Part shown: positions 12,421-25,533 of the stretch, piece after piece
Layout of the letters: every line of letters starts with the position of its first letter
How positions within the stretch are numbered: position 1 is the first letter of the stretch
Assembly (NCBI GenBank): GCA_900312665.1
Contig: ONZQ02000005.1
Location: 908,119 to 972,118 of the forward strand
Direction: 5' to 3'
Length of the DNA: 64,000 nt
Origin: Cephalotrichum gorgonifer
Lineage: Eukaryota > Ascomycota > Sordariomycetes > Microascales > Microascaceae
The notes under the pieces: generated by a model
Databases searched by the model: none
What the model was told of the DNA's origin: nothing
The model's input: the letters and a program-made list of their open reading frames with translations, nothing else
Program-made: the position numbers and the translations under genes

Positions 12421-13729
12421 ATGATTGGCACCTCTCTTGATCCTGCTATCTTAGCTGGTATGCTGTCCAGCATATCAAACTGTCCCCCGAAGCATCGTGC
12501 ACTAATATCACTTAGCACTACCCTCCAGATGTGAGGTCGTCGCGGTTCGCCAGCATGGGAAGTCGAGTCGGTCCTCCGGTTACAAAGTGGTTATCAAGGT
12601 TGATGACTGCGAAAAGGAGTACTTCCTAAAGGTTGGTCCCTTATGACGTGCCGACATGCTATTAATTGGTTTAACCGATTCTCCTAGGTCATCCAACGGC
12701 CTGGTCACGTAGAAATGGCGTATGGAGAGTATGAAAGCCAGCAGGCATTGGCGGAACACTTACCTGACAACGTGGCTGTCCCTTTATCGTATGGGACCTT
12801 TCAGCTGGATGCGTCGAAGTCATTTTTCTTAACACCCTTCCTCAAATTCGAAGACAGCTTTCCCGACCCGATGCAGCTTACAAAGATACTGGAGAAACTC
12901 CATAGGTCATCCACCTCCCCCACGGGGAAGTACGGATTCCACGTGCAGACCTTCAACGGTGTGGTTCCGCTCATCAACGACTGGTGTGATACCTGGGAGG
13001 AGTGGTTTTCCCGTCAGTTTAGGTCCGATATCGCCTGGGAGCAGAGTATTGCCGGGCCTGATCCCGAATTCGACAGAGTTGCGGACGAATTCTTCGAGAA
13101 GGTTATTCCTAGGCTCCTACGGCCTCTTGAGACCGGTGGTAGAACCATCAGACCTACACTTGTGCACGGCGACCTTTGGAATGGGAATTGCCAGATTGAC
13201 ACGACTTCGCAGCAAGTGATTTTGTTCGATTCTTGTTGCTGTTATGGACACAACGAATGTACAGGTCCTCCTAGACACACACCAACGGAGTCGTTCGAAG
13301 CATGCTAACTCTTTATGGCGACAGTAGAATTTCACATGATGAGAGAGCCACGGTATCAGTTCTCAGAGAAGCACATACAAGCCTACAGGAATGTAGTTGG
13401 AGCTTCGGATCCGGTTGCAGACTTTGATGACCGCAATATTCTTTACGCCATGTACGTCTTCATAGCCTCTCTTACAGTACTGCCGGCCCGAAATGTTGAC
13501 CCTAGTACCAGGCGCGACAATATCATAAATGCTGGTCTCCACGAAGGCAGAAGATATCTAAGGAAGAAGTATGTCCATAGGCTTCCTTTCCCTGGTTCCC
13601 GCCTAACATCAGTGTTTCCGTAGAGTCCAGAACGAGATGCTGCGACCCATCTCTAAGTATCCCGACGGGTTCGAAGGGTTCAAGGTGCCTGCTCTTGAAG
13701 TGGACCCCCGGGCATTCGACTCCAAATAG
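12421..13729 (+). CDS. Fructosamine-3-kinase family protein
   Basis: Five exons: 12421-12457, 12516-12631, 12688-13258, 13325-13568 and 13624-13729, giving 357 aa. The introns are 55-66 nt; introns 1, 3 and 4 have clear branch sites (CTAAT, GCTAAC, CCTAAC), and the donor of intron 2 (GTTGGT) is weak. The product reads LDPAILAALPSRCEVVAV at the N-terminus, then KEYFLKVIQRPGH (ATP-binding lysine region) and the catalytic loop LVHGDLWNGN, followed by VILFDS. This is the fructosamine/ribulosamine kinase fold, which phosphorylates sugars attached to protein amines so that the adduct falls off (protein deglycation). Length is close to the usual 300-350 aa. The ATG at 12421 starts directly before the family's first conserved helix. 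Relatives with other small-molecule substrates exist, so the substrate is not certain. Confidence 0.87.
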
Positions 13730-16103
13730 AGCACCCTAGAGACGTTGGCTTTGACGTTGGATGGGTGAGCCTACGCTGGAGAGTGGAGATTGAATTAATG
13801 TTAGCTGGTACATCCAATTGTAATCTACTTTCAAGTGGCCTTCAAGTGAGGATTTTGATGATGGACAAGCTGAGGCTTTAGCGGACAGGGAAGCCGTAAT
13901 GATATAAACGACGGACGACAAAAAAACAAGGGGGAGAAAATTAGGCTCTTGAGTCGGAGTAAACCGTCGGCTCATTGGAATATCCGTCGGCCTGCGTTCG
14001 TGATGTTGAGCGCATACGTACGCGTACATACCCCCAACGGGACCACGGATGTCTGATGCTCACATGGAAGACGAAGACCTGTCAACATTAACCCCCACTC
14101 ACCATGGGGGCATCAATTAAATGTGGAGACTTCAGTGGGGGGCTTGAGGTAAACGAGGACAGGACATGGTAGGTAATCCTCTTGCTTGTGGAAACTCTTG
14201 CATACGGGTACTAATACACACGCTCGAATTTCCATTTACGGAAAGCCCTTGCTGACACTAAAGTCTACCTATTCAATTTATACTAGCCTGCCGCCTCCGG
14301 CCCAGGATGTGTAATGGTGTCTACATTCTCGAGCTTGAACTGTCCTGATCCTGCAACCACCGTACTCGATCCCTGTCATACTTGCTTTTAATGAACGACG
14401 TAGCCTTTCTTGGCAAATCCTGCAGCAATGGCCCCCTTGACAGTGCCGGCCCCTTGAATTCTCGCTCGAGGGTCTGGGATGGTCCTGAAGCAGTGCGATG
14501 AAGGGCACTACTACCATCCCCCCCAATCTACGACTTATGTGCCGATATATGTGAGGCTTAACGGCGGCTGAAGGGTGACGACGGCACTACCCCTCCTTTG
14601 CAAGTGACCAACATTCGTGCTGGGATTGAGCGGGGTTGTGTGGGACAAATTCAATGACATGTGGACACTTTAACGGATTCTGTTGTGCAAATGGAATATG
14701 AGTACGTGCGAATGGTAGCTTTTCTGGGTGTACTCCAACTTTCGACAGACCGCCTGGGATAAGATTAGTTAGTGCACTCCGATGCGGAGTAGCCAGGTCC
14801 AATGCAAATATTGGCAAGTGGTGTGCTACTCAACCTTAAACGTTATTAGCAGAAAACTAACATAATACGAAGTACAAACGAACCATATTATGTCCCACAT
14901 TGACGAGGCGGATTAAGGCTAGCGTAGTTCCCATTTCTAACCTTCTGCCTTCTGTGAAGGCAAACTAATAAGAAGCGACAGAGAAAGCTGTGCTAACCAT
15001 TGGAATAAATCCATTCATTGACTATATCCCGGAAGGTATGACTGGCCTTGTACTTAAAAGCTCATACAGCAGTCTCTACATGCTAATGTCATAGAGACCC
15101 AGACTTCAAGGTGTTTGCTTGATGTGCATGGAGCCCTTAGGACCTACGCGTCAAGGTCCATCAAATAGGAATAGACAACCGGACATGTCTCAGATGGCAC
15201 ATCCAGGTTATTGGGTATTGATCCAAGCTCACCTACAGGTAGGGTTGCCACTGGGCACGCATAACCTAACGCGGCAAGTTTCTCGGGCGTGGGGGAACAG
15301 GGGTGGGGAGGCCGGAGTCCAGGTTGCCAGCTTAGATCAAGACCTGAGTCCGGAGACATCGCTTCCGTAGTCCGATTTTATGTCGAATTCTAAGCTACTA
15401 ATTGGCTACAAGGGATCACCGGTCCGGCCCTGCGGACGCGGGGGTAGCACTTTTGTTAACATTTCCTCTTCTGGCTCGGATATCTAAGCGCTAGGGGTCA
15501 TTAGGCGGAGAGACACGAGCTACTCGAGCCCCCCGCCCCACCGGCGGCGGGGGCGGGGCAGGAATGAGAGCGAGGTCGTTTTCCCCTCCTCCTTGTTGTA
15601 CCTGTACGTCCGTTTTGGGGACGACCGGTCGAGCTTACAGGCGCGCTTCCAAAGGAGCTGCACCTAGGATGCCGATCCTTTCCCTTTCTTAGACAATACT
15701 AGTGCATTTATCCATTGCCGCACAGCGCAAGATTGACAACCATGTACTCCGTACGTATTAACAGCCAATTTGGACTAGACTGGCGCTCCCTTCTACCCCG
15801 GAAACCGAAGGCCCAGTCAACGCCCGTGTTGGACCAGAGAGTCGGAAAAGTGAGTCGGGGAAACCTGGGGAAGAGGACATACTTGGAGAAAGATCTGCCC
15901 CTATCTAATACCTTAAAACGCAGCTGCCCCAGCGGTATGGTCAACCGACTTCCTCTCCCTTGTCCTCTTCCCGGCACCTTGCTCCCCTCCGGCACTCTCT
16001 AATTCGTTTTCCCTTCCTCCTGGCTTAAGCGAAAACGTCGAGGGTGTGAAATTATCGAGAAACGGGCACTAGAACCCCCCTTCGGCCCTAACCAATCGCC
16101 ACG
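13730..16103. other. 2.4-kb intergenic region upstream of the sugar transporter
   Basis: No gene supported. The only notable structure is the GC-rich block at about 15527-15562 (separate entry). Overlapping frames on both strands at 15708-16002 mirror each other and show no domain. Confidence 0.5.
15527..15562. promoter_or_regulatory. GC-rich inverted repeat with CreA-like sites
   Basis: A C-rich arm (CCCCCCGCCCC) faces a G-rich arm (CGGGGGCGGGG) across a short CCGG-containing centre, so the block can form a hairpin. It contains several matches to SYGGRG, the binding consensus of the carbon-catabolite repressor CreA, on both strands. It sits about 550 nt upstream of a sugar transporter ATG, where glucose repression would be expected. 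Function is inferred from motif and position only. Confidence 0.4.
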
Positions 16104-18012
16104 ATGGTGAACGTCGGCAACACCGCGGACCCCATCGTCACGCGCCTCGTCAACGAGGACAAGGTGATATGGTTCAAGAAGCCGAACCTTCGTGTCCTGT
16201 ACCTATTGCTCTTCCTCTGTTGTATGGGTGTTGAGATGACGTCGGGCTTCGACTCTCAGCTCATCAACACCCTGCAGTTCTCCTCAAGCTTCCATAAGTG
16301 TACGATGAGCCTCCCAACTCGCGCGCTGTCCTTCTGATGACGCTGACATTACCCCAGATTTTGGTGGCGGCCGCGTCGACGACGATGGAGAATACAAGAT
16401 TGAGCCGGGCCTCCTCGGCTTCATCAATTCCTGCTATCAACTTGGTTCTATCTTCGCCATTCCGTTCGCACCTTGGTTTGCACAGCGATTCGGGCGGCGC
16501 TGGTCGATCGTCCTTGGGTCCTTGATCATGGTTGCCGGTGCGATTATACAGGGCTTTTCTCAGCACGGTATGACCATCGCTAGACTTTCATGTCCTTATG
16601 AGAGCGGGTAACTAACTTCCGACAGTTGGCATGTACATCGTCGCCCGCATGTTGCTAGGTGTTGGCATCCTGCCCTGCATCATCTCCGGATCTGCATTGA
16701 TAGGCGAACTGGCTCACCCCAAGGAACGTGCAATTCTCACGTCGCTCTTCAACTCGTCATATGCCATCGGCCAGACTACCGCCGCGGCTATCTCGCTTGC
16801 AACGACCCCCATCAAGTCTGATTGGGCATGGCGCCTCCCATCGCTACTCCAGATCGCCCCATCCTTACTGCAGCTCTCCACTGTTTTGTAAGATATTAAC
16901 CTGCTGTTGTATTCTTAAGAGAATATAGACACTGGAGCTGACCCTGAAGAATAGTTTCCTACCTGAATCTCCACGTTTCCTTATTTCCAAGGATCGGGCT
17001 GAGGAGGCCCATGCCATTTTGGTCAAGTACCATGCCGAGGGAGATCCGGACTCGCTCCTTGTCAGGGCTGAGATTTCACAGATAGAAGAGACTATCAAGA
17101 CTGAGATGGAGCTTTCCAAGCAATCCTGGATGGATCTCATCAGGACTGCTGGCATGCGCCGCCGTGTCTACGTTACGATCTTTATCGGACTCTTCACCCA
17201 GCTCTCAGGGAATACCCTGATTAGCTACTATTCCAGTGTTCTTTTCGAAATGATGGGTTACACCGATCCAAAAGTGAAGACCCAAATCAACCTTGCAAAT
17301 TCTTGTTGGGGTCTGATCAATACGGCTGTCATTGCCCTGATTGTTGCACGTTTCCCCCGTCGGAAGATGTATATGCTTTCTGCAGGGCTTATGCTTGCCG
17401 TCTTCGTGGCCATGACTGTCTCGCTCCAGAAACTGCAGGTAGCACAAGATCTTGGGGTAAAGAACAATGGTGCTGGAATATCAGCTCTGTTCTGGTACTT
17501 CTCCTATTCCCCTTGTTACAACATAGGGAACAATGCGCTCACCTATAGTAAGTCCCTGCCATGAAAGATGATGAAAAATAATATCCCCTGAACGAACTTT
17601 CTGACATTTTCTAGCCTACCTGATTGAGCTCTGGCCTTACGCGCAGCGCAGTCGTGGCATCGGTGTTCAGCAGATTTTCGGAAAGCTCGCAGGGTTCTTC
17701 TCTACTAACGTCAACTCGTTGGCTCTTGATGCTCTTGAGTGGAAATATCTCGCGATTTATTGTGGTTGGATTGCCTTTGAGTTCATAGTCATCTACCTCC
17801 TTTACCCCGAAACACACGGCCGTACCCTCGAAGAGCTGGCGTTCTGTAAGTCTACTCACTTTGAAAACGTTATGCCTCGGGCGCTCTCGTACTAACCAGA
17901 TTCTACAGTGTTCGAGGATGATGACCTCAAAGAGCGGGTTAGTGCTGCCGTCGAGAAGAATGTCCAGAACGACGATGGCCACATAGAGAGGACGGAGAGC
18001 AAGGTAGCCTAA
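16104..18012 (+). CDS. MFS sugar transporter
   Basis: Six exons: 16104-16299, 16358-16567, 16626-16887, 16955-17547, 17615-17845 and 17909-18012, giving 531 aa. Introns are 58-67 nt with good branch sites (for example ACTAAC before exons 3 and 6). Family landmarks appear in order: GFDSQLINTLQ in TM1, RFGRRWSIV after TM2, VGMYIVARMLLGVG, PESPRFL before the central loop, and PETHGRTLEEL after TM12. The length is normal for the 12-helix hexose/disaccharide permease family. It should sit in the plasma membrane as a proton symporter or facilitator; the exact sugar cannot be read from sequence. A secreted alpha-glucosidase lies 4.5 kb downstream on the same strand, so glucose or maltose uptake is plausible. 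CreA-like sites upstream suggest carbon repression. Start context is CACGATGG. Confidence 0.92.
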
Positions 18013-21000
18013 GCACGGTATCCAGGTCAATTGCCACCATATTGTCCCCTAGGGGGCACTAAATAGATACTGCTGTCCAGTATCTCGTCTGTTATATTCT
18101 TGTTGGCAGTCTAGCTTGATACTGAAGCTATTTGGTCGTTGTAGACCTTTATACTACTGGACCAACTTCTCTACCCAGGCCGCTCCTTAGGCCTGACGAT
18201 GTGGTCTTGGTTAGCTCCTGCCGTGCTTTAATGCCCATTCCAAGTCCTGGATTGTCTAATCCTGTACCTCCCCTGAGACTTGTTTTCTGCCGAAAGTAAG
18301 GCCTTGTCGTAGAAGTAGTGCAATATCACGCGCATTCTTGTGGCTGTATTAATGGATGGATAAGCCCTCCAGATGTTGCGTCCAGACATTAGTCCCCTTC
18401 GCCGCCATTGGTTCTTACTTCACTCTCCACAAGGCGGTTGGTCATGGAACCCGACGCAGCACTTCCCTCCCTCTCTAGAACTACCACCATTCACCATATA
18501 CCCCGAATCCTGTAATACTGATGGGAATATTATCACGCATTATCTTTCTTTAGGCTCTTGTCGCTTAGATCTTCCAAATAAACCCTTTTGCGCACCCAGA
18601 CCACGAATTTCATATGGGGGTGACTACACTCCCTCCCGCAGACTCCGGAACATACCAACGCTTATCATGGGTTATTCAGATCTAGATTCCCATATGTTAT
18701 AATACCCACAACGGCCGTGTCGTCAAGTCACTAGGTCCTGCATTATAATACCTGGTAGGACGATGGATAGGGGGCGAGGTTCTAGGCCCATTCCCTCGTG
18801 CTGGGTGTCAATTGTGTACGTCCATGTGTTCAGCTCTTTAATCTAAACGGACGCATATATATATTTACCTTCCATGGCCTGATGACGTAGTGCTAGTCCG
18901 ACTTGCTAGTATTGAATGCAAGTAAGACATTATCATACGATACGTGGCCGGCCAAGCAACCCCTTATCATACTTTCACATCGGTATTGACACCTTTCTCT
19001 GAGAACCCAGTTACGTATCAGACTTCTGCCCGTCAAGTAATCTAGGGCGTAAAGATCTCGTACAATGGAGGTAGTAAGAGACTCCCAGGATTAATTCCAG
19101 TACTTGCTACAAGTTTGTCCCGTAGCATGTTGTTATAAGCCAGTAGTCACGAAAGCTTCGCCTGGAATTGTAGCAGCCGAGGGCAATATCATTGCTACCA
19201 TACTGGAAGTAAAGTCGCCCCCTCAATGGTAAGATATCACCATGTTGTCTACTTTAAGGTTAAGGTGTGTGGAGAAGAGTGAAACGAGGGGTCAAGCGAA
19301 AAGATAAAACTATGTCGTGGAACAATCCAGAAGGTTTCTTATACATTTAGGTTTGCCAGGTTTTTTTCGGCGATGGGGTTAGTCATAAATGCCCCTTGCT
19401 GATCGTTTCTCTATGGATACTGTCGCCGATACCGTAGAGGTAAGATCAGCATCTCGCCGCAACTCTTAGATATTACCAAGGGGGTATATGACGGAGGAGC
19501 GCCGATGCAGTGGCTGGGAGAAGCATGCAACCCGGCCCGGCGGTTCGGTGGCGCAAATGTGATCGGATTCTTATTGTATAAAAGGCACTCGACCCGCGAC
19601 GTTAACGAGTCCTCCTGGGACCGCTCTTTAAGATATCGACAGGAGACTCGGCCACGCCACCGATCATTCCATATGCAGTAGGAATCTGGAGTTCCGAAGA
19701 TATACCTCTCCAGGCCCCTCCTAAGAGAGTGAGTTCACAGTTGGTGGTAAGCTTGTTCACAAGCTTCCTTCCTATTAGGTGCCCGTTGGAGACTAGAGTT
19801 GAGGCATGTCGGCCCTGCACCATGTTATTACTGTGTTTAATGAAGGGTGACCAGCATATATCAGAGCCATGCATAGAACCCGATCTATTCATACTCTGGC
19901 GTCAGCTTTAGTTTACGGCATCGAGTAAGAATTGTATGGGGTGGAGCTGAAGCTGAAATTCAAAACTCTCATAGTCGTCAAACTGCTGGCAAAAACGCAG
20001 CTGGTCGTGATAAACTACCTGCCCCCCTCACTAGGGCCATCGTTGGGGAATACTTCAGGACTGATGAGGGATCTGGTCGAACAAAGACCATCACTCTGTC
20101 ACACTCAAACTGAATCGTAAACAGCCCGGGGCTAGGCCGAAACTTGAGGTCTATACCCTGTTTTTCTATTTAATAGTCCTTCCTCTCCTCTTCTAGGAGA
20201 AGGGTTGAATCGTGAATGGTCAGGTAGTGTTTTATCTAGCTACATGAGGATTTCGATTGAATGGCGAACTGTACACAGTGGGTGAATCATATGCGACCCG
20301 TATTAGGGTAGCAAATACCTCACTTAAAATACAACGTTTGAATAATCTTACAGGCAACGAATATGAACTTGAGGGGGGAAATATCCCCTCGTCTTCCTCT
20401 TTGTTGACCACCTCAAATCCGTCGACGGAACGGATGCTGCACTCAGGATGAGAGCGTTTGGGATTCCATGTTCCTTAATCTCGTATTTTCATATGCGGAC
20501 TGCAGAGAAGGGTTGCATTCGGAGGAGGATCGCCCAGCCGATTAGCGAATCGGGACTGTGGCCCCGATGCATGTGGGCCGGGCACTACACTAGTTAGCGC
20601 TACAGAGTACTTTGCAAATACGAAAAAAAGAAATTAACGCCTGGTTATTCAGCGCGTCTCTAACTAGCTATGTGCTTGAGGGACATTTTCTCCACTGCAA
20701 GCACAGGCGAAGGCATCCACTTTCTACTCACAGTTCAAAAAACCGCGTGACTTTTGTTACCTACTATAAAATCAGGAGAATAGTAGACTAGGTTGCGCAA
20801 CCGAGGTCTACTAGTCCGGGTAATATGATTGTGTACGGTGTCATACAGTGGATTTCAGACCCGCCTTCTAGTTGGGTAGGAACGAATCTCGGCGAGAAGT
20901 AGTGCCACAGTAGGCCCGACAAACAATTGTCCGAATCGAGTATCCCGGCCAGCTACCACGATCTTGTGATACCACGATCCCATCCGATGTCACGTTTTTG

Positions 21001-22030
21001 TAGATCAATTTACTAGTCCAGATAGATGCTCTTGCATCGAGACCCTCCGCAAGACATGCTTGTACGGACCTACTTTTATAGCACATGGTTGCCAGCACTT
21101 TCTGGGCTGTGACTGTTTCATTCCGCCTGTGGTTTTGATATGATTCACATTTTGCAAAAGGCACCTGTAAACCAGCTCTTCACACGAGACGGGTAGGAAG
21201 GTACCGAGTTGACATAGAATAATTAACCTTTTGCACATCACTCGAGGATGTAGATCACAGTACGCCGTCAAGCTAATGAGTGGCAAGGACTGTCACTGAC
21301 ACTGCGAGGAGCATGTGTCCCCGCAAACTTACCCCGCCTGCTATGAAGCTTAGTCGGATCCGCAAATAGGACCGATACATACTCGTGCGAGGCATAGGCT
21401 GCTTACCTGTGTTTGTAATACTGGTTAGGTATATTCGGCAATTTTGACCTGAGAGCTCCGAGAGCTTCTTCAGACGCTTTTGTCCTCGGGTGAGAGCGGA
21501 GCAATAATAACCCGCAACTGGCGACTCCACCGCGGCTTCTGTGGTGTGGGGATTTTCCCTCTTGGAGAAGCGGGTTCTGCTTCCATGGGCAAGCTAAGGT
21601 AAAGGAATGACGTCATAGTGCGGAGATGATGGATGCGCTAGAGTCGAGGGAAGGCGGGGAGGCAGGGGTGTCGGAGTTTTCACAAGGGGAGAGAGGGTGG
21701 GGGAATTGGGGTGTCGGAGCTCCGGAATTGAGAGTGGCCTGAGGATGGCGAGTTGGACGGGGGAGAAGCCCAATCAGAACCACGGCTACTGTACAAAGAT
21801 TCTCTCCCATGCAGCGAGTCCCACCAGTATGCGGAGTACAGAGGGCGCGTTTCCCATTGTTCTTGGGACACAATTGTTACGCAGGCATCGTACATACTCG
21901 TAAATGGTAGGTAGTATTAGCTCGCACCAGAGGGTTCTAGTAATACACATATTGCACAACAACAAACAGGTAATGGCTCGAGGCCGAGAATACGACCGAA
22001 TAGAAGGATGCAGCGGAACTTGGGGCCCCA

Positions 22031-22044
22031 CGGCTCTTTGTCGG
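22031..22044 (+). promoter_or_regulatory. Candidate AmyR site (CGG-N8-CGG)
   Basis: CGG, eight bases (CTCTTTGT), then CGG. This is the known spacing for AmyR, the Zn2Cys6 activator of amylase and alpha-glucosidase genes in Aspergillus. It lies about 430 nt upstream of the alpha-glucosidase ATG. A single site can occur by chance; position makes it plausible. Confidence 0.45.
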
Positions 22045-22385
22045 TCCGATCATCGCATATTATGCGTTCCCATTAACCCCACACCCGTTATTCCTCTGCC
22101 GATCCCCATCTAACCCCCAGTTTGGGGAAGGATAAACCACTAGACCCCGACGAATGTCTACCTCCCGTGGCGTGGTCAAAATACTTCCTCTATACCTCGC
22201 AGTAAAGTGTTTTCCAGGCTAATATGGTGCTGGCTGGGAGTCCTTCCAAGGTACCATCGCGGGGTTTCCAACCACATGCTGCTAAGGAATTTGCTGACCC
22301 CAGAAGCTAGGCTGCGATGTCCCCAACACTAGAGTACTGAAGAACACCATGCGAACAATTTATCTTGGCAGAAACTAGGGTAAAC

Positions 22386-22392
22386 TATATAT
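22386..22392 (+). promoter_or_regulatory. TATA box of the alpha-glucosidase gene
   Basis: TATATAT lies 80 nt before the ATG at 22472, consistent with a strong inducible promoter with a short leader. Confidence 0.45.
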
Positions 22393-22471
22393 GGACCGGA
22401 GGGATGCATGTTTAGACTTCTCGAACCAAGCAGGTCGCCTCTTCGTCGCTCTTTCCAAGGTTTGATTAGCC

Positions 22472-25400
22472 ATGTACATCAAGCAGTTGCTCGCCTGGTC
22501 GGCAGCCCTTAGCGGCACCGTCGTGGCGCAAAGTAAGCCTGGTGTCGACGATCTCGATGACGCCGGCAACGACTTGTACGAGAAGGACCTTTCCAAATGC
22601 CCCGGATACAAGGCTACCAAGCAGTGGGAGACAAAGTCCGGCTTCTACGCGGATCTGACTCTCGCCGGCCCGGCCTGCGATGTCTTCGGCATCGACCTCC
22701 CGGACTTGAAGCTGGAGGTCGAGTATCAGACTAGCGACCGCCTGCACGTCAAGATCCTGGACACCAACAACACCGTCTACCAGGTGCCCGACGATGTCTT
22801 CCCCCGCCCCGGCTTCGGCCAGTGGGTCTCTCCCGAGGACTCCAACCTCAAGTTCGACTTCGTCGCCGACCCCTTCTCCTTCTCTGTGTCGCGGTCTGAC
22901 ACGGGCGAGGTCCTCTTCGATACCACCGGCAGCAAGCTGGTGTTCGAGAACCAATACGTCCACCTCAAGACGAACCTGCCGCTGAACCCTAACCTGTACG
23001 GTCTTGGCGAGCACAGCGACAACTTCATGCTGAACACGACCAACTACACCAGGACCATTTACACCCGTGATGCTTACGGCACGCCCCAGGGCCAGAACCT
23101 CTACGGTGCCCACCCCATCTACTTCGACCACAGGAAGGATGGCACCCACGGAGTGTTCCTCCTCAACTCCAACGGCATGGACATCTTCATCGACAACGAG
23201 GGCGGAAAGCAGTATCTCGAGTACAACATCATCGGCGGTGTTCTCGACTTCTACTTCATGGCTGGGCCTGGCCCGCGTGACGTCGCCATCCAGTATGCCG
23301 AGATCTCTCAGCTCCCGCTGATGACCCCTTACTGGGGTCTCGGTTTCCACCAGTGCAGATATGGTTACCGGGACGTCTACGAGGTCGCTGCTGTCGTCGC
23401 GAACTACTCGACGAACAACATTCCTCTCGAGACCATGTGGACTGATATCGACTACATGGACCGTCGCCGTATCTTCACCATTGACCCGGATAGGTTCCCG
23501 GCCAACTTGTACAAGGATCTTGTGGACACGATTCATTCTAGGGATCAGCACTACATCGTCATGGTGGATCCCGCTGTCTACTACCCCGAGTCTAACCCGG
23601 CTCTCGACGATGGCCTGGAACTCGACACCTTCATGAAGGAGACCAACGGCTCTTGGTACAAGGGTGTGGTGTGGGCTGGCCCGAGTTATTTCCCTGACTG
23701 GTTCCACCCCGAATCGCAGAAGTACTGGTCGCAGCAGTTCGCGCAGTTCTTCGACGGCGTCAACGGCCCGGACATTGATGCGCTGTGGATTGACATGAAC
23801 GAACCCGCCAACTTCTACAACCGCCCTTACCCCGGCAACAACACCACCCCTGAGGACTTCGCTGAGAGGGATGGCGACCCGCCAGTGCCGCCCCCGGTCA
23901 GGGACGGCCCGTCTGCTCCTATCCCTGGCTTCCCTGCCAGCCTTCAGCCCAACTGGCCTGCCGCCCAGGCTGCTAAGCGCGATGTCCCCGCTGTCGAGCG
24001 CATTGCGCCCAAGAAGCGCACCTACCTCAACCGTGGTGCGGGTAACTGGCGCAACTCCAAGCGCCAGGCGGACGAGAGCGCCGGGTGGCAGCACGGCGGC
24101 CAGACCGGCTCTAACTGTGCCCCTGGCGAGTGTCTTGGTCTCCCCAACCGTGAGCTCATTAGGCCACCCTACATGATCCAGAACGGCGCTGGCCCCACTC
24201 TTGCCGACAGCACGGCCGACACGGACATCGTGCAATACGGAGGATACACCCAGTATGACACCCACAACCTTTACGGTGCCATGATGTCCTCGCACTCGCA
24301 CAATGCCATGCGCGACAGGCGTCCGGATGACCGCGCCCTGGTTATCACCAGGAGCACCTTCGCTGGCTCCGGCAAGGACGTTTCCCACTGGCTCGGAGGT
24401 AAGGCTCCGCCTTTCCCATGAACTTGATTTTATACTCGATACAACACCAAGAAGACGAGGCTAATTTTCTCCGCTAGACAACTTGTCCGAGTGGCTTTCG
24501 TACCGCTTCTCCATCAGCCAGATCCTGCAGTTCGCCGCTCTGTACCAAGTCCCCGTCGTGGGTCCTGATACTTGCGGCTTCGGCGGTAAGGCGAATGAGA
24601 ACCTCTGCGCCAGGTATGCAATAAGGCCGAATCCATTCAGACCAAGGAAGTTTATAACTAATATCAACTGATAGGTGGGCTACGCTCGGCTCGTTCTACA
24701 CATTCTTCCGCAACCACGCCGACATCAGCTCCCCTTCGCAGGAGTTCTACCGCTGGCCGGCGGTGGCTGAGGCCGCCCGCAACGGAATTTCCATCCGATA
24801 CCAGCTCCGTACGTTTTCCACACACGATCTCCTCTCCCCTATTATCCCGAAGCTTGACTAACCTGTGTATTTAGTTGACTACATCTACACTGCCATTTAC
24901 AAGCAGAACCAGACGGGCACCCCCACGCTCAACCCTCTCTTCTTCAACTACCCGAACGACCCCAACACGTTCCCCATCGACCTGCAGTTCTTCTACGGCG
25001 ATGGTATCCTCGTGAGCCCGGTCACTGAGGAGAACAGCACGAGCGTCACCTACTACCTTCCCGACGACCAGTTCTACGAGTGGGGAACCGGCAAGCCCGT
25101 TCGCGGACGCGGCGAGTTCGTCTCCGCCGAGGTCGCCCTCACCGACATCACCCTTCACTACAAGGGTGGCATCATCTACCCCCAGCGTATTGAGAGCGCC
25201 AACACCACCAAGGCACTTCGCCAGAAGGGCTTCAACATCGTCGTTGCCACCGGCCTCGATGGCACTGCCGAGGGCTCGCTGTACCTTGACGATGGCGTGT
25301 CGGTCGTGCAAGATGCCGTGTCGGAGATCGACTTCAAGTTCGCCGATGGCAAGTTCAGCATGACCGGATCGTTCGAGTACGACGCCGGTGTCAACATCGA

Positions 25401-25533
25401 GGCTATCACTATCCTCGGCGTGTCGTGCAAGCCGAAGAACCTTGATGACGCGGAATACGATGCCAAGAACAAGAAGCTTGTGCTTCATGTCAACGTTCCT
25501 TTCACGGGCGAGTACGAGGTATCTATTGTATGA
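22472..25533 (+). CDS. Secreted GH31 alpha-glucosidase (maltase)
   Basis: Four exons: 22472-24398, 24478-24613, 24675-24808 and 24875-25533, giving 951 aa. A signal peptide is evident (YIKQLLAWSAALSGTVVAQ). The GH31 nucleophile motif LWIDMNE places Asp441, and the general acid is Asp643 in HWLGDN, whose codon is completed across the first splice site. Other family markers are GGVLDFYFMAGPGP, FHQCRYGYRDV and RSTFAGSG. The enzyme releases glucose from the non-reducing ends of maltose, starch oligomers and related alpha-glucosides outside the cell. Residues about 500-531 form an insertion with three dibasic sites (KR502, KKR514, KR530), reminiscent of Aspergillus alpha-glucosidases that are cut into two subunits. 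Codons are strongly C/G-ended, unlike many neighbours, which suggests high expression and creates long antisense open frames. AmyR and TATA signals lie upstream. Confidence 0.95.

Larger units (their letters stand above)
18013..22471. other. 4.5-kb gene-poor region
   Basis: Read on both strands without finding a domain, tRNA, transposon protein, terminal repeat or convincing exon chain. Frames here are short and uncorrelated. The last 450 nt are the probable promoter of the alpha-glucosidase gene. Short noncoding RNAs could be missed. Confidence 0.5.

Noticed and set aside
22466..24388. 640-codon open frame antisense to the alpha-glucosidase, and a 205-codon one at 24871-25488
   Set aside because: A by-product of strong C/G-ended codon bias in the sense gene; no domain, and the sense strand is clearly GH31.
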